Below, piece after piece: positions 1-11,640 of a stretch of 30,132 nt of DNA. Position 1 is the stretch's first letter. Every line of letters begins with the position of its first letter. A program made the translations under genes and the position numbers. The notes beneath the pieces are model-generated. The model did not search any database. It was not told the DNA's origin and saw only the letters and a program-made list of their open reading frames with translations. Source of the DNA: Cruorifilaria tuberocauda (Eukaryota; Nematoda; Chromadorea; Rhabditida; Onchocercidae); assembly GCA_013365365.1 (NCBI GenBank), contig JABVXU010000626.1, forward strand, positions 1-30,132. The letters run 5' to 3'.

Positions 1-1222
1 GATTTGTTTTTAGTACTATGAATTTATTTGATATTTATTTCTTAATAATTAATTATTGCAATTACTCGAAATTGTTGTTGAATTAATTTCATTAATTTAA
101 TTTTTTTAAGATGAAAAGTTCTCTTGATTAACCTTTAAGTTTTGAACAAAAATCAAAAATAACAAATAAGTAATAAGTGATTAATTATTCTTTAAAAAAG
201 ATAGAGTTATTTTAATCAATTTAATTTAATCATTAATTTAATTAATTAGAATTGATTTGATTGAAAAGAATAAAAGAAGGCTAAATCAAAATTTAGCAAC
301 AAAAACTGAAATCTTTTTATATTTCAAAATTAAATTATAAAATTTACCTTTGTACTTTTACTTAATCTTTCATCTTTACTTTTTACGGTAAACGAAGGAA
401 AAGTAGAATTACAATCAATCATAATGATATTCCATTTCTTAAAGGTATTATCATATTTCAGTGAAATTTTTCGAAAAGGTCAAAGTTCCAATTAGTAATT
501 AAAATGTATTTGCAAGAAAGTATTCAGAATTATGATAACTTTATTTTTCTTATCTATTCTTAATCAGTGATATCACTAATTATCATTGTAAATCCATTTT
601 ACAAATAATAATAGAAAATATGAGTGATTAAAATCATCAATGATGAACTCATTAATCATATACCGTTATCGTGATATCGATAATCATATATAGTAATCGT
701 GATATTCAAAGAATAATACTGTATACTTTTCTTTAATTATCATTATCCATTTCACGAATGACAGTATATGATACTATGCGTGATTAACGTCATTAATCAT
801 ACAAAGTAATCGTGATATTCAAATCAATCAACTGAGAATTCTTAATGCTATCATTTTAACTTAATTCATTTACTTTCAATTATTGATAATGAATGAAATC
901 AGTAAAAGATAACTTTTCCAAAAAGATAATCTTTAGCTTCTTACAACTTATTCCGCTTATCAGCTCCAATTCTTCTACGTGCATTCATAATAGATTTTGT
1001 GAAAAAAAAAAAGCTTTTAAAAGTTTCAATTCAAAATTCTCCTAACTATTCCGATTAATCAACTTGGAAAATTTTTAAAATAAATTTTTGAAGTGTAAAA
1101 AAATCTAGAAAATAGCACGGAATTACTGAAGGAGAAAAAGCAGTTGCGAATTTTTGAGCTAGTTGATAAGATAATTTCAAATTTAAGAAAAAAAAAGGTA
1201 TATGGCTATTTAAAACAATTTA

Positions 1223-1625
1223 TCGTTACTCTTACTTTCATTTTGTAGAAATTACGCAAAGTACAATTCATTAAGTTATTAAAGTTATTAAGTTAAATTT
1301 ATGATGATGGAATTACTATTTAAAAATTAAGAGATATAAATTTAAAATTTCGTTTAAAAATTCCTTCCAGCTATAAATGGGCTTTACTCATTCAGTTATA
1401 AATAGACTTTACTCGTAAATTTCAATATATGAAATTAAACGTGTTACTTTTACTTTCATTAGCAAAATTATGCAAAATAAAATTCATGAACTCAAAGTTA
1501 TTAGGCTAAATTTATGATGATAAAAATTACTATTTAAAAATTAAGAAATATAAGATTAAAAGTTATTTAACAATTCACACCAGTTATAAATAGATTTCAC
1601 TCATAAATTTCAATATATGAAGTTA
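1223..1625. repeat. Tandem duplication, two copies of about 200 bp
   Basis: Copies start near 1223 and 1440. Shared blocks in the same order are ACTTTCATT, AAATTTATGATGAT, TTACTATTTAAAAATTAAG, CAGTTATAAATAGA and AAATTTCAATATATGAA. Copies have diverged by substitutions and small indels. Confidence 0.75.
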
Positions 1626-2126
1626 GTTGAAACTTTTTGAAAAGCGCAATTTGTCCTTGAATGAATCAGATGTGACAGAAGCGCAGCAGCTATCTGACAT
1701 ATCAAATTTACTATTTCAATTTCATTTCATTTTCTTTTCCCATTATTCCAATGTTTGCTTCAATTTTATTTTTTAGCAAATCATTCAAAGTCTCAGCTAT
1801 TCATTTCGAATTAAATTATAATAGTCTGATGTATTTTTATCATTTTATCATTTAAAGAATGGAAAACTTTTTTTATTTAAGAGTAAAATATAGGAAAAAA
1901 TTTCAAGTTTTTTCAAGATTTTTCCATTTTCATTTTGTTTTTCAGAAAATTTTATTTTGAAAACTCAGCGTACATTTTAAATTTGCATTTACAACTGATA
2001 AAATGATCAGATTGATTGATTTGCAAGAGTGATAAATAAAAGAAGAGATTAATCAATAAGAAACTTTGCTAATTGCTATTTGAGCTCTATGATTATTAAA
2101 ATTATTCTTCGTTCTTATCAATTTCA

Positions 2127-2208
2127 TCAATAACTAATTAACAGCAGATCAAATGATAACTTATCAATCTTATTCACAACTAATTAACAGCATATCAAAT
2201 GATAACTA
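2127..2208. repeat. Short direct repeat, about 50-bp period
   Basis: ACTAATTAACAGCA followed by ATCAAATGATAACT occurs twice in a row, the copies differing by a single base in the shared block. Confidence 0.8.
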
Positions 2209-2924
2209 ACAGTTGATATTGAAACAATTAAATTTACAAATTTAGCTTATCACTAATGAAATTTGAAAGAACTTAAGTTGTTTTTATTTTCCGTTAACAA
2301 AATTAACTCCATGAGATTCTCATTCGTTCAAAAATATCAATACAGTAATCCCATGTTACCTTTACGAAAATATTTGGAAGAAAATATATGTGGATTTTTC
2401 ATAAAAACTATCTAAATTTCTAATTAATCAGTTCAAACGTAATAAGTTGATAAGATAATACGGTAATACAGTAGCAACAATGCAGTACAGTAGGCTATAA
2501 TACAGCAACAAACAATTCAGTAAGCTTAATAAACTTACTGTATTACTTACACTCGTCCCATCTCGTAAAATGTTATTTAGAATAGTTAGATTAAAATTTA
2601 TGCAAATTATTAATGATAATTTAAGACAAAAGGAAAAAATTTGCTTCCTTAGAAGCTTTAGCAGATTGTATGAAAGATTGTCAAATTTACTTTTATCATA
2701 TCATTTTTATCATTTTATTTTTCATTTTTTCATTTTTTATTTTTCATTTTTACACCATTTTTCACATCATTTTCATATTATTATTATTTTAAACTCTCTG
2801 ATAAGAGAAAAAAATGGATTGTTTATTTCGCAAATGCCAGAAAAAACATTTGTAAATTCTATTCGTTCATTCGTTTATTGTTCTGATCGTGAAATAAAAT
2901 GATATATGATTAAATTGATGAAAA

Positions 2925-3233
2925 AGTATTGCTTTGGAAATATTAACTTAAAAAAAAAATACTTTATATACTTTATTTTTTGTAATTATTAAATTATACT
3001 TTAGAAAATATACTTCATATTCTCAAATTATTAAATTTATTTTAGAATTCCGGACTGTAGGTCGGGAATTTTTGACTTATTGCTTTGAAAATAATTAACT
3101 TTAAAAAACATACTTTACATATTTTATGTTTTAAGATTATCAAATTATACCTTATAAAATATACTTTATTTTTTGAAATTATCAAATATATTTTAGAATT
3201 CCGAATTATACGTTCGGAATTTTTGACTTATAC
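2925..3233. repeat. 151-bp tandem duplication, each copy ending in a hairpin
   Basis: Both copies begin with ATTGCTTTG(G/A)AAATA and run through AT-rich DNA to a GAATTCCG...GGAATTTTTGACTTAT block. The hairpins are 3046-3070 (10-bp arms, one mismatch) and 3197-3221 (AATTCCGAA/TTCGGAATT, perfect 9-bp arms). The inner stem bases differ between copies, yet most pairing is kept. Confidence 0.8.
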
Positions 3234-3470
3234 TGAAATTTTTCACATATGAGAAATTCTAAAATTGTTCATCTTTACACAGATTTAAATCTTGTACTTA
3301 TTTAAAACCATTTTAATTTAATAAAATTACCAGAAAATTGATATATATATTGAAATTTTTGAACACCGTAATCTTCTGTGATAAAGGACAGAATGATCAT
3401 TTATTTGTATGATTAATTTAAACAGAAGTGAAACAATAGGAATAGTAATTGTAATAATAGTTTGATAATT

Positions 3471-3698
3471 ACTCTCTTTCTTTCTCTTTCCCTCTCCCTC
3501 TCTCCCTTTCTCTCTCTCTCTCTCTCCAATTCTTTATTCTTCACTCTTAGGAAAGAAAAGAAAAAGAAAACTATTTCCATCTTCTAACAATTACTTAAAT
3601 ATTGAAGGTGAATTTTTAATACGATCGTTAATATTGGTGGGAAAGGGGACACAGAGGGAGAGAGAGAGAGAGACAGAGAGGAAGAGAGAGAGAGAGAT
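3471..3698. repeat. CT tract followed by GA tract (microsatellite pair)
   Basis: A CT-rich tract (3471-3527) and a GA-rich tract (3651-3698) about 125 bp apart are mutually complementary, so a transcript could fold into a long imperfect hairpin. No gene lies between. Confidence 0.85.
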
Positions 3699-3699
3699 A

Positions 3700-5630
3700 A
3701 ACAATATATTATAAATGCCAATTTACCTGTATATGTTTCTTTACTTAGTAAACAATTTTATCAATTTAAATACTTGCTTGATATTGAATAAACTATAAAA
3801 TAAAAATAAAAAATTTTAAACTTACAGTACCCTCTTGAGTTTCCTATTAAAATTTGTCTGTTAAAATTTTTATCAATTTGAAAAAAAAAACGCTTGTATA
3901 CTTATGTTTGTTTAGGAATGTTTGAATATTTATATATTTCAAATATTTTCTTACTAAAAAAAGAAACTAATATTTATTTTCTATACTCCCAACAACCAAT
4001 CATTTTTTCTTATCATTGATTGATAATGCTCAAAATATGTGAATATTTATTGATAAATATTTCATTTAGAAAAAAATAAACTTTTATTTCTTTTTTTTAA
4101 ATTAAAAACGAACGAAGACATTGCTATTAATTTTGAAATTCTGGAAAAAAAATTTTTTTTTTGAAATTTTTAAAATTAAAAACCAACGATAAGATTGCTA
4201 TTTGATTTGATAAAATATTTAAATTTTGAAAATTTTAGAAAAACTTTTTTTTGAATTTTTAATGATATTTTTATTAGGCATGAATATATGAATTCATGAT
4301 TAGCTTAATAAATATCAGGAGTATTATCAATTTCATGATATTTGATTAAAATATCAGGCTGTATTTTAGTATTTTAATTTGTCTATTAGCTATAAGTATT
4401 ATCATTTGATTACTGAAAGTTGTAATTCTACAAAGAAATTATAGGTCAAAGAGAACCAAGTTGCTTAATTAATCAAAGTTGCTTAAATAATTAATTTGAA
4501 TCGAATTAAACAAGATATTTGTATGTTATGAGTAGCGTGATATTTTACGTATCAAACTGCATAAGATCACGTAGTACGTAAAATTCCGATTGATCTAAAT
4601 TGAAATACCAATTATTGTTAAGGAATGCTAAAAAAGAAAAGCACTTCTACTACAAAGTTTAACAGTTATTTGAATTTTCATGGAAATTTAAATAAAATTT
4701 CGAAAAATTAAATAGTTTAATTAATGCTACTGCTACTGGATATTCTTCAAAGTTACAGGTGTAAGTTTTAGCTAAATAAGGAGTAATTAAACTTTTAAAA
4801 TCAGCTTTTAAAAAAAAGATATACTATGCGATAACCTTTGTTATCTGATTCAAAACAATACTTAAGAATTGTTTGATTTATAATAATTTCCAACCTTTCG
4901 GGAAGGTTCTTAGGACGAGAAATGTTACATTTCATTGATTGAAGCATCGAAAGTAGATTGGATAGGTAAAATTAGGTAAAATAGTGCACACCTCTAATAT
5001 ACACTTTAGCTATACAAAGTAATCTAGACATTTTAAAGTAACCTAGACAACTTAAATTAACTTATAGAAAGTAATCTACACATTTTAAAGATATTTAAAC
5101 ATCTGATTAACCTGCATAAAGCAATCTAGACACCTTGAAACAATTTAAACATTTTACTTAACCTATAAATAACATTTGACAGATTTTGAAAAAAAATAAA
5201 AAACATCAAATAACCACAATTAATAAATTTAAAAAATTCAATAGAAATAATCTTTAGTTTTGAAAACTAACAGTTTAAAAATTAACCTAGACCTACAAAA
5301 AATCAAACTACTTACTATAATAAGCAAACCTATAATACCTTAAATTAACCTGTAAAAATAAAAGTATATAAGAGAATTTGGAGGAAGAAACAATTTCATT
5401 ATCTCTTATGAATTCAATATTCCATACATTCATTATAGCCTTAGGGTAATTTTTACACTACAAAAGTATACAAACAAACAAACAAACACGTGCATGGATA
5501 TTTTGCATGCTTATCATCATGCTCTGATCAATACTGATAAATTTTTATCAGATTATTTTTATGTAATATTATAATGCTTTAATGGATGATAGGTTTGTGC
5601 ATAAGAAATAAGCCATAAAAATTATTTCCA
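3700..5630. other. Gene-free AT-rich spacer
   Basis: Nothing coding is visible. Between about 5000 and 5170 a loose 40-60 bp pattern recurs (AAAGTAATCTAGACATTTTA and variants with ACCTAGACA). A CAAA run is at about 5473-5488. Confidence 0.5.
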
Positions 5631-5640
5631 TAAAAAATAA

Positions 5641-5890
5641 AATCCTTCAACTATTACGGTTGAATTATTTTAATAACTTATCAGTCTAACTTAACTTATC
5701 ATTTTAACTTAACTCATTATTCAACAACTTATCAATTATCAATTTGAAAAAGAGATCTAATCAAAAAAAAAAAGAGACGGTAAAAAGCAAAATCCTTGAA
5801 CTGTTACAATTGAATTATTTTAACAATTTATCAGTTTAATTTAATTTATCAATTATCAATTTAAAAAAAAGAAAGATTTAGTTAAAAAAA
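5641..5890. repeat. 150-bp tandem duplication
   Basis: AATCCTTCAACTATTAC at 5641 is matched by AATCCTTGAACTGTTAC at 5791, followed in both by TTGAATTATTTTAA and ATCAATTATCAATTT. The second copy is shorter. Confidence 0.8.
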
Positions 5891-6120
5891 AATTGTTTGG
5901 AATCGAATTGTTCATCGTTTCAGTTCCATTTTCTCGTCCACAAACGAATAATGAATTAGCTCAACGTTTGTGTAATATTTCTGAAAATTGAAAATCGTAA
6001 TCGAAAGAGAAAAAAAAAAATTAAAAAGAATTGTTACAATAAAATAAGAACAAAGGTGAAATAAGGCAAAAAAAAACAAATGAAAATTAATTTACTCTTT
6101 GCTTCGGGCAATTTTCACTT

Positions 6121-6160
<40 letters not shown>
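6121..6160. repeat. CT microsatellite
   Basis: An uninterrupted CT dinucleotide run of about 19 units. It is the source of an RE-repeat open frame on the minus strand (6092-6280) that should not be taken as a gene. Confidence 0.95.
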
Positions 6161-6162
<2 letters not shown>

Positions 6163-6330
6163 GAAGTTTTTGATTTCTTAATGAGCAATTTATCATGCTT
6201 AACATATCGGCTAGCAAAAAAAAAAGCGTTGAAAAGAAAACGAAATAAGGGTTAAAGAAAGAAACAAAGAAAATCAACAATTAAAACCGTAATAAAATTG
6301 ATAGAGTTTTGTATGTTACAAAAGCATATA

Positions 6331-6602
6331 ATTTTTTCACGTCTTACGTAAAGAAGAGAGAGAGAATGAGTTAAACTATTTCTTTGTTACGTCAAAAAAT
6401 TAATCATTTCACGCCTTACGTAAAGAATAGGGAGAGAGAGAGAGATAGAAGGAAAAACAAAATTTGAAAAAACTAAATTGAACTATTTCTGTGTCACGTT
6501 AAAAAAATTAATCATTTCACGTCTTACGTAAAAAAGAGAGAGAAGGAAAAACAAATTTTGAAAAAACTAAATTGAACTATTTCTGTGTTACATTAAAAAA
6601 AT
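6331..6602. repeat. Tandem repeat carrying TTTCACGTCTTACGTAAA and GA tracts
   Basis: The block TTTCACG.CTTACGTAAA recurs at about 6335, 6407 and 6515, with a variant at 6609. Each of the first three is followed by a GA tract and then AACTATTTCT.TGT.AC. Spacing is 72-108 bp because the GA tracts differ in length. Confidence 0.85.
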
Positions 6603-6662
6603 TAATCATTTCACGTGTTACTTTTTTCTCTCTTTTTTACGTATGACGTGAAATGATTAAAT
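6601..6662. repeat. Inverted repeat (hairpin) at the end of the ACGT repeat
   Basis: ATTAATCATTTCACGTGTTA is followed, after a loop of about 18 bases (TTTTTTCTCTC type), by ACGTATGACGTGAAATGATT and TAAT-type bases. The second arm is an inverted copy of the repeat unit, with few mismatches. Confidence 0.8.
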
Positions 6663-6674
6663 TTTATTTTGTGT

Positions 6675-6693
6675 AGAGAAGAGAGAGAGACAG

Positions 6694-6738
<45 letters not shown>
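6675..6738. repeat. GA microsatellite
   Basis: GA dinucleotide run interrupted once by CAGATT. Complementary to the CT run at 6121-6160. Confidence 0.95.
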
Positions 6739-7000
6739 AAAAAGAATTACACAATACAGATAAAGAAGGGAAAATTTATTTTTTGAAAGCAATAATTTAA
6801 ATGGTGTAATTTTGCGCAAAACGAAAAAAAAACGAATGAAAGATATTTTTTTTTTTAAATTAATTTATCATTTTATCATTTCAAACTAAACGTTCAACTT
6901 TTCATATGAAATCATACATAGCGAAACTCTTCGATCATCAAATCGTCCGATTCAATCAAAAAAAAAAAAGAAATGAAAGAATGAAAAAACAATGGAACTT

Positions 7001-7340
7001 TGCCAATCGACGTATATCATGCGGACACACGCACGCATACATACACGCACACATACACACGCACACACACACACAATGAACACGTCCTCTAAATGATGAA
7101 CAACTCTAGGGATTTTCTCATTATTCAATTAAAATTAATGATAATTAAAATTGACAAGATTTTTTAATCGCTGCCAATCGAGACGTACATTATACGTTTA
7201 CACGTGTACGTACGCATGTAAATGCTCATGAACACTCACACACACCTACAACGAACATTTTTAAATGATGCCAAGTTTAGGGATTTTATCATTACACAAT
7301 TAAAATTACTGATAATTATAATTGATAAAACTTTTTATCA
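7001..7340. repeat. About 170-bp tandem duplication containing CA arrays
   Basis: Copy 1 holds the CA array (7024-7075), then GAACACGTCCTCTAAATGAT and TTAGGG-like GGGATTTTCTCATTA. Copy 2 starts CAATCGAGACGTACAT at about 7176, has a decayed array with ACACTCACACACACC, then GAACATTTTTAAATGATG and GGGATTTTATCATTA. Shared order shows duplication followed by array decay in the second copy. Confidence 0.7.
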
Positions 7341-7723
7341 GTAAAGAAAAGAAAGAATTTAACAAATGATCATCACGCATATATATTTGCCTTAAATGAT
7401 AATTAATTAAAAGTTTGAAAATTGAAATAATTAATTAAAAGTTTGAAAATTAAATGTTGTTTTTTAATTGATTAAAAGTTTTGCTGCTTTTATTAGTCAT
7501 GAGAAAATTAATTGAATTTTTAAACTAATTAACAGATAATCGATATTTAATAGAGTAGAAAAGCAAAATATATCAGCTTAAATTTCACAGTAAAATTGTA
7601 TTCCAAAGTGGAAAGTATGCATTTAGTAAATGGTATTTTAGTATTATCACTTGTTTCAACTTAATTTAAAATTCAAACTTAATAAAATTGAAAATGTAAA
7701 AAGTTTAATTAAGTTTGTCATAG

Positions 7724-7800
7724 TGAATCCTAATGGCTCAGTGGTTAGCGCATTCTATGTTAGCTGCAAAACGCTGTGAACCTAGTTCAGGTCCGCCCTG
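7724..7800 (+). pseudogene. tRNA-like element (tRNA relic or SINE head)
   Basis: TGGCTCAGTGG at 7734-7744 matches the RNA polymerase III A box, and GTTCAGGTC at 7785-7793 is one base from the B-box consensus. Between them AGCTGCAAAA resembles an anticodon loop with GCA (Cys). The stems do not pair convincingly: the D-stem is partly matched, the anticodon and T stems fail, and the D-to-anticodon spacing is too long. So it is a decayed tRNA or the head of a tRNA-derived SINE, not a working tRNA. The 60 bases that follow are also more GC-rich than the surroundings. Confidence 0.5.
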
Positions 7801-7924
7801 CGTTTTACAAATTTCCCCGGCATTTTCCATATGAAGAAAATCTATTAGCTTGAGATTTGTTTCAAAATAATACAAATCAATGATCGCTACTCTGTCATAG
7901 TTACACTGATGGAAATTAATAACG

Positions 7925-8222
7925 ATTTACCATCTTGAATAAACACTATCACGATTTTAAATATCCCGCGAAATCATGATAATGATAAGATGATAAGAAC
8001 CAAAACAATTCTAGCATGAATTAATTCATTTTAGAAACTCATGTAAATGAAATATTTGTAATGAAAAATTCCATTTACCATTTTGAATGAATTATCATGA
8101 TTTTAAATATCCCCATAAATCATGATAATGATAAGATGATAAGAACCAAAACAATTCTAGCTCATGAATTAATTCATTTTAGAAACTCATGTAAATGAAA
8201 TATTTGTAATGAAAAATTTCAT
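7925..8222. repeat. 148-bp tandem duplication
   Basis: Copies begin ATTTACCAT at 7925 and 8073. They share GATTTTAAATATCCC, AATCATGATAATGATAAGAT and a nearly identical stretch through ATGAATTAATTCATTTTAG to GTAATGAAAAATT. High identity suggests a fairly recent event. Confidence 0.9.
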
Positions 8223-8480
8223 AGAAAATTTATTCACGTTATTTTTTTAACAAAAAAATATTCAACTGATAATTTTTTAGGTTTATTAACTTACAAAAGA
8301 AAGTAACGAAACAATTTTTAGTCGTATTTCTTGAAAGCTCTTCTTCAAGTTTTTAATTTCAATGATAAGATGATAAGACCTGAAATAATTCTAGCATTCT
8401 AGTTCACGTATGATCCTTATCGCTTTTTTATTTTTTGCTTTCGTTTAAAATTATCAAATAAAGCCAATGATAATATCAAT

Positions 8481-8600
8481 CTATTTAAATATTATCAATG
8501 TTAATTAAAATCATTTAAATATTATCAATATTAATTAAAATCATTTAAATATTATCAATGTTAATTAAAATCATTTAAATATTATCAATGTTAACTAAAA
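8481..8600. repeat. 30-bp tandem repeat, four copies
   Basis: Exactly four 30-bp units starting at 8481, 8511, 8541 and 8571 (consensus starts TCATTTAAATATTATCAATG). Only a handful of substitutions separate the copies. Confidence 0.95.
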
Positions 8601-8748
8601 TCTATACTTATCAGAGTTCGCTACTTATCAAAGAAATCTATCTTATCAGAGAATCAGCTGAAATCTTACTCTACTTTCTTTCCACACAAGATCTTTTAAT
8701 CTGTAATCTGAGATCTGAAATCTGAAATCTGAACGTACGTAAAAAAAC

Positions 8749-8840
8749 GTAAAAACGTCAAATACTCTATCAATCGTACCTCTTGCACCACGTGTAGTCG
8801 CATTGATACCTTCTTCTTGCAAGGATTCAATTTGATACTT
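8749..8840 (-). other. Coding-like stretch on the minus strand, possible exon or gene fragment
   Basis: The minus strand is open from 8843 to a stop at 8646-8648 (65 codons, no ATG). The middle reads IESLQEEGINATTRGARG followed by TIDRVF, with mixed, non-repetitive, higher-GC codons quite unlike the flanks, which decay into a CTGAAAT-type repeat. A possible donor is AGAG|gtacga within it, and acceptor-like AAAG lies before TATCAA. I recognise no protein. The plus strand is also open here (ending TAG at 8841-8843). It may be a lone exon, a retained gene fragment or chance. Confidence 0.25.
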
Positions 8841-8849
8841 TAGTTAACA

Positions 8850-11060
8850 AATTTGAAAATGTTAAAAAATTTGCTTATTGCAGAAATTAGACAAAATAAG
8901 CTTATATCAGTAACTTATATCAGCGTTACTTTTCACGCCTGCAAAATTATTGCGTTCATTTTTAATTTTGCAATTCAGTATATTCACAACTATTCTCTAA
9001 TCCAAGTGTGGACAATAGTAGAAACCAGCTAGGCTACTGGTTCTTATCAGAGTTAACTATCCTTATTTTTCCCATGGGCTTTACAGTATCTTTAATTTTC
9101 TTTATCAGGCCAAGTAATACTTCTCCTAATTATGCTACCATATTTTTAGTACTTTAATTGGCGTACTATCAACTCTTAATTTATCCTAAAAGCCTTCTAA
9201 AAGGCTTTTGGCTTTATGCCACTCTAATTTACTGTATTATCATGATATGGTAGGCACTTTATATAGTAAGTTCTAAGCCTGGAAGTTACTAGATCTTTGC
9301 TTTAGAAGCATTTCTAAAATAAGAGATAATCCTAAATATCAAAGGAATTGTCGAAAAATCAATTGGCAGATAGTATGTGGTAGTAGGATAAGGGCAAAAG
9401 GAAAATGGGAACTTTTCTTATCTTCGTTAAAAAAAGAATAGTATAAACTTTAATTCATGCTGAATTTCAGGTTAGAATAAAATATATTGGGAGCGAAATT
9501 ATCCCAAAACTTTTTTAACCTTTCATTCATTTTCATTTAAAATTACTAAATAATTAAGAGCACGGCAACAAATCTTTAATTAACTCATTTCTAATTTAAT
9601 GATTAATTTTAAAATTTCGAAATTCGTTGAAAAAGGACAAAAAAAGGGCAGTAAAATGAAGTTAATTTATATGATAGTGATAATACAACAAAACATATCA
9701 TCGGCTGTTTTAAAGTGTCCTTTTAAAGTGTAATAAAAATAAATTTAAAAGATTAAAAATAGTGATTTTTCCATTTCAACATTATCTTATCATTGTTAAT
9801 GTTATCATACAAAAATAAAGAAAGTTTTTTTTTTTTGAATGATGATATAAATTTTAACATTGGTATAACTTTAATTGTATCATTGTATCGGTTTGATATG
9901 CAAAGTTAAACCTAAAGCCTAATCCTTACACGTAAGCTGAGGCTCGATTTACATACAAAGTTAATCCACGATTTTTGCATGTGAATTTAAGGCTCAATTT
10001 TCTCTTCTCTTGGAATCTAATGATAGAATTTATTTCAAATTCACTTCCTCTCGTAGCTAACTTAAGCTTAGCTTAATAGCATTAGTTCCAATTTCCGAGT
10101 AGCTCACTTATTTATTTTCAAATTAGCTTGTCATTTTAATTTATCATTTATTAGGATGGTTATTATTCAGTGAAAAAAAATACCTGTAGGAAAAATAAAA
10201 ATGAAATGACACTAAAGGTAAGTAATGAAAGTAAGTAATTAAGTTATGCAATATTTGGTTAGTAATATTTTTATTATTCATATTATTACAATTATAATTC
10301 ATATTAATTACTAATTAAATGGTAACAATCTATGCAATATCGATTGCTCTAACTTACTTTATATCATTAATTATTTGTTGAATAATTATCCTGATTGTAA
10401 TAAAGTTTTACAATATTCCAGGTTAATCCAATTTTCACATATCAAGCAATTTTGATAATTTGTGAAGTGAAATTTGAAAAAAAAAAAAACTCGTAATTAG
10501 AAATGATGAAAAATAAACATTTACCTACAAAGTTTTTGCTCTTGAATTTACGTCTCATTTTTGAATTTTTGAATTTTTGAATTTCTGAATTTTTTAAATT
10601 TTACGAATTTGAAATTTTTCAATTTTAAATTAGCACTAATTTGAGAAGCTATCGTTGCAATTTTGCAATTTTTCTAAAAAAAGATAAAGAAAATGATAAT
10701 GATAATTCATTTTTTTTTCTTTTCTCTCATTGCTACCCTTTGAAAGAGAAAAAAACTTTTGATTCGAAATTTAATTAACACATAATTAACCTGACTTGAT
10801 AGCTTTTGATAAAATGAATAAATTGCAAAGACTTCGTCGGGATAAATTAGCTTCATCAAGCTTCATCAAGCCAGGAAGGAATGAGAGTCAGACTTAACTG
10901 TGAAATAACATTACAACAAAAGTTCTAGAAAAACTTACTAATGAAAAAAAGAAAAATTTTTTTTTGTTTCTATTTAATCATGAATAAGCTTTGATTAATA
11001 ATAGGTCAAAATGCTTTTTTAATTTATTAATTGATTTTAATTTTTTAATTTAATCTTATC
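8850..11060. other. Spacer without recognisable genes
   Basis: No coding pattern stands out. The part from about 9000 to 9320 is less AT-rich than the rest and has two hairpins: AACCAG/CTGGTT near 9025-9044 and AAAAGCCTT/AAGGCTTTT at 9188-9109 of the next block (9188-9109 meaning arms 9188-9196 and 9101-9109 of the 9100s line, that is within 9188-9209). A loose duplication lies at about 9900-10000, and a short TGAATTTT run at 10560-10590. Confidence 0.4.
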
Positions 11061-11061
11061 A

Positions 11062-11290
11062 TTCCAATCATTCACTTTATTGTTATCACTTTTCCTGATA
11101 AGCTTTACAGTGGATAATTCTTTAATTCGATCTTATCATATCGTTCCAATGACACATTTCGCTGTTATCACCTTTCCTGATAAGCTTAACAGTGGATAAT
11201 TCTTTAATTCGATCTTATCATATCGTTCCAATCACTCATTTCACTGCTATCACTTCTCTTGATACGTTTAACAGTAGATTCATTAATCCT
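11062..11290. repeat. 82-bp tandem repeat, three copies
   Basis: TTCCAAT starts units at 11062, 11144 and 11226, an exact 82-bp period. Each includes GTTATCAC-type bases, a TGATAAGCTT-like block, ACAGTGGATAATTC and CGATCTTATCATATCG. Confidence 0.95.
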
Positions 11291-11640
11291 ATCCAAAATG
11301 ATTTAATATAATGAGTAATCTTGTAATGAATTTAATTTCATTTCATTTCCTATATCACCTATATCAAATTCGAATTTATTAAATAGCAAACAGAGTTACC
11401 ATGATATGCTACATTGCAGTAAGTTAAATTAAGTTTTTTAGTTAAATAAATTAAGCAATTTTAATGTAAGTTAATTAAATTAAGCTAAATTAAGAAAGAA
11501 ACTTTATTGAATTTTTATAATTACTAAACAAACATATCGATATTTGAGATAATCAATGGGTATGGAGAACTTTCTCGAAACTAAATTTCAATTATCAATT
11601 TTATGAAGATAGAACATCATGAGAAACTAAAGGTAAGATT

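Larger units (their letters stand above)
1..2925. other. Gene-free AT-rich spacer with old duplications
   Basis: No coding stretch is recognisable. It contains a diverged direct repeat near 601-712 and 779-823 (shared GTAATCGTGATATTCAAA), a duplication at 1223-1625 and a pair around 2127-2208. A 110-codon open frame at 2570-2902 runs through ATTTTTC-rich simple sequence in its second half. Confidence 0.6.

Noticed and set aside
2570..2902. 110-codon plus-strand open frame
   Set aside because: The second half is ATTTTTC simple sequence (H/F runs), no domain is recognisable and base use matches the spacer. Probably chance.
6092..6280. 62-codon minus-strand open frame with an RE repeat
   Set aside because: It is a CT microsatellite read on the other strand.
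7724..7800. Functional tRNA-Cys
   Set aside because: Anticodon and T stems do not pair and spacing between arms is wrong.
9188..9209. Hairpin AAAAGCCTT-CTAA-AAGGCTTTT as a terminator
   Set aside because: There is no associated gene, and rho-independent termination does not apply in a nematode nucleus. It is just a perfect 9-bp hairpin.
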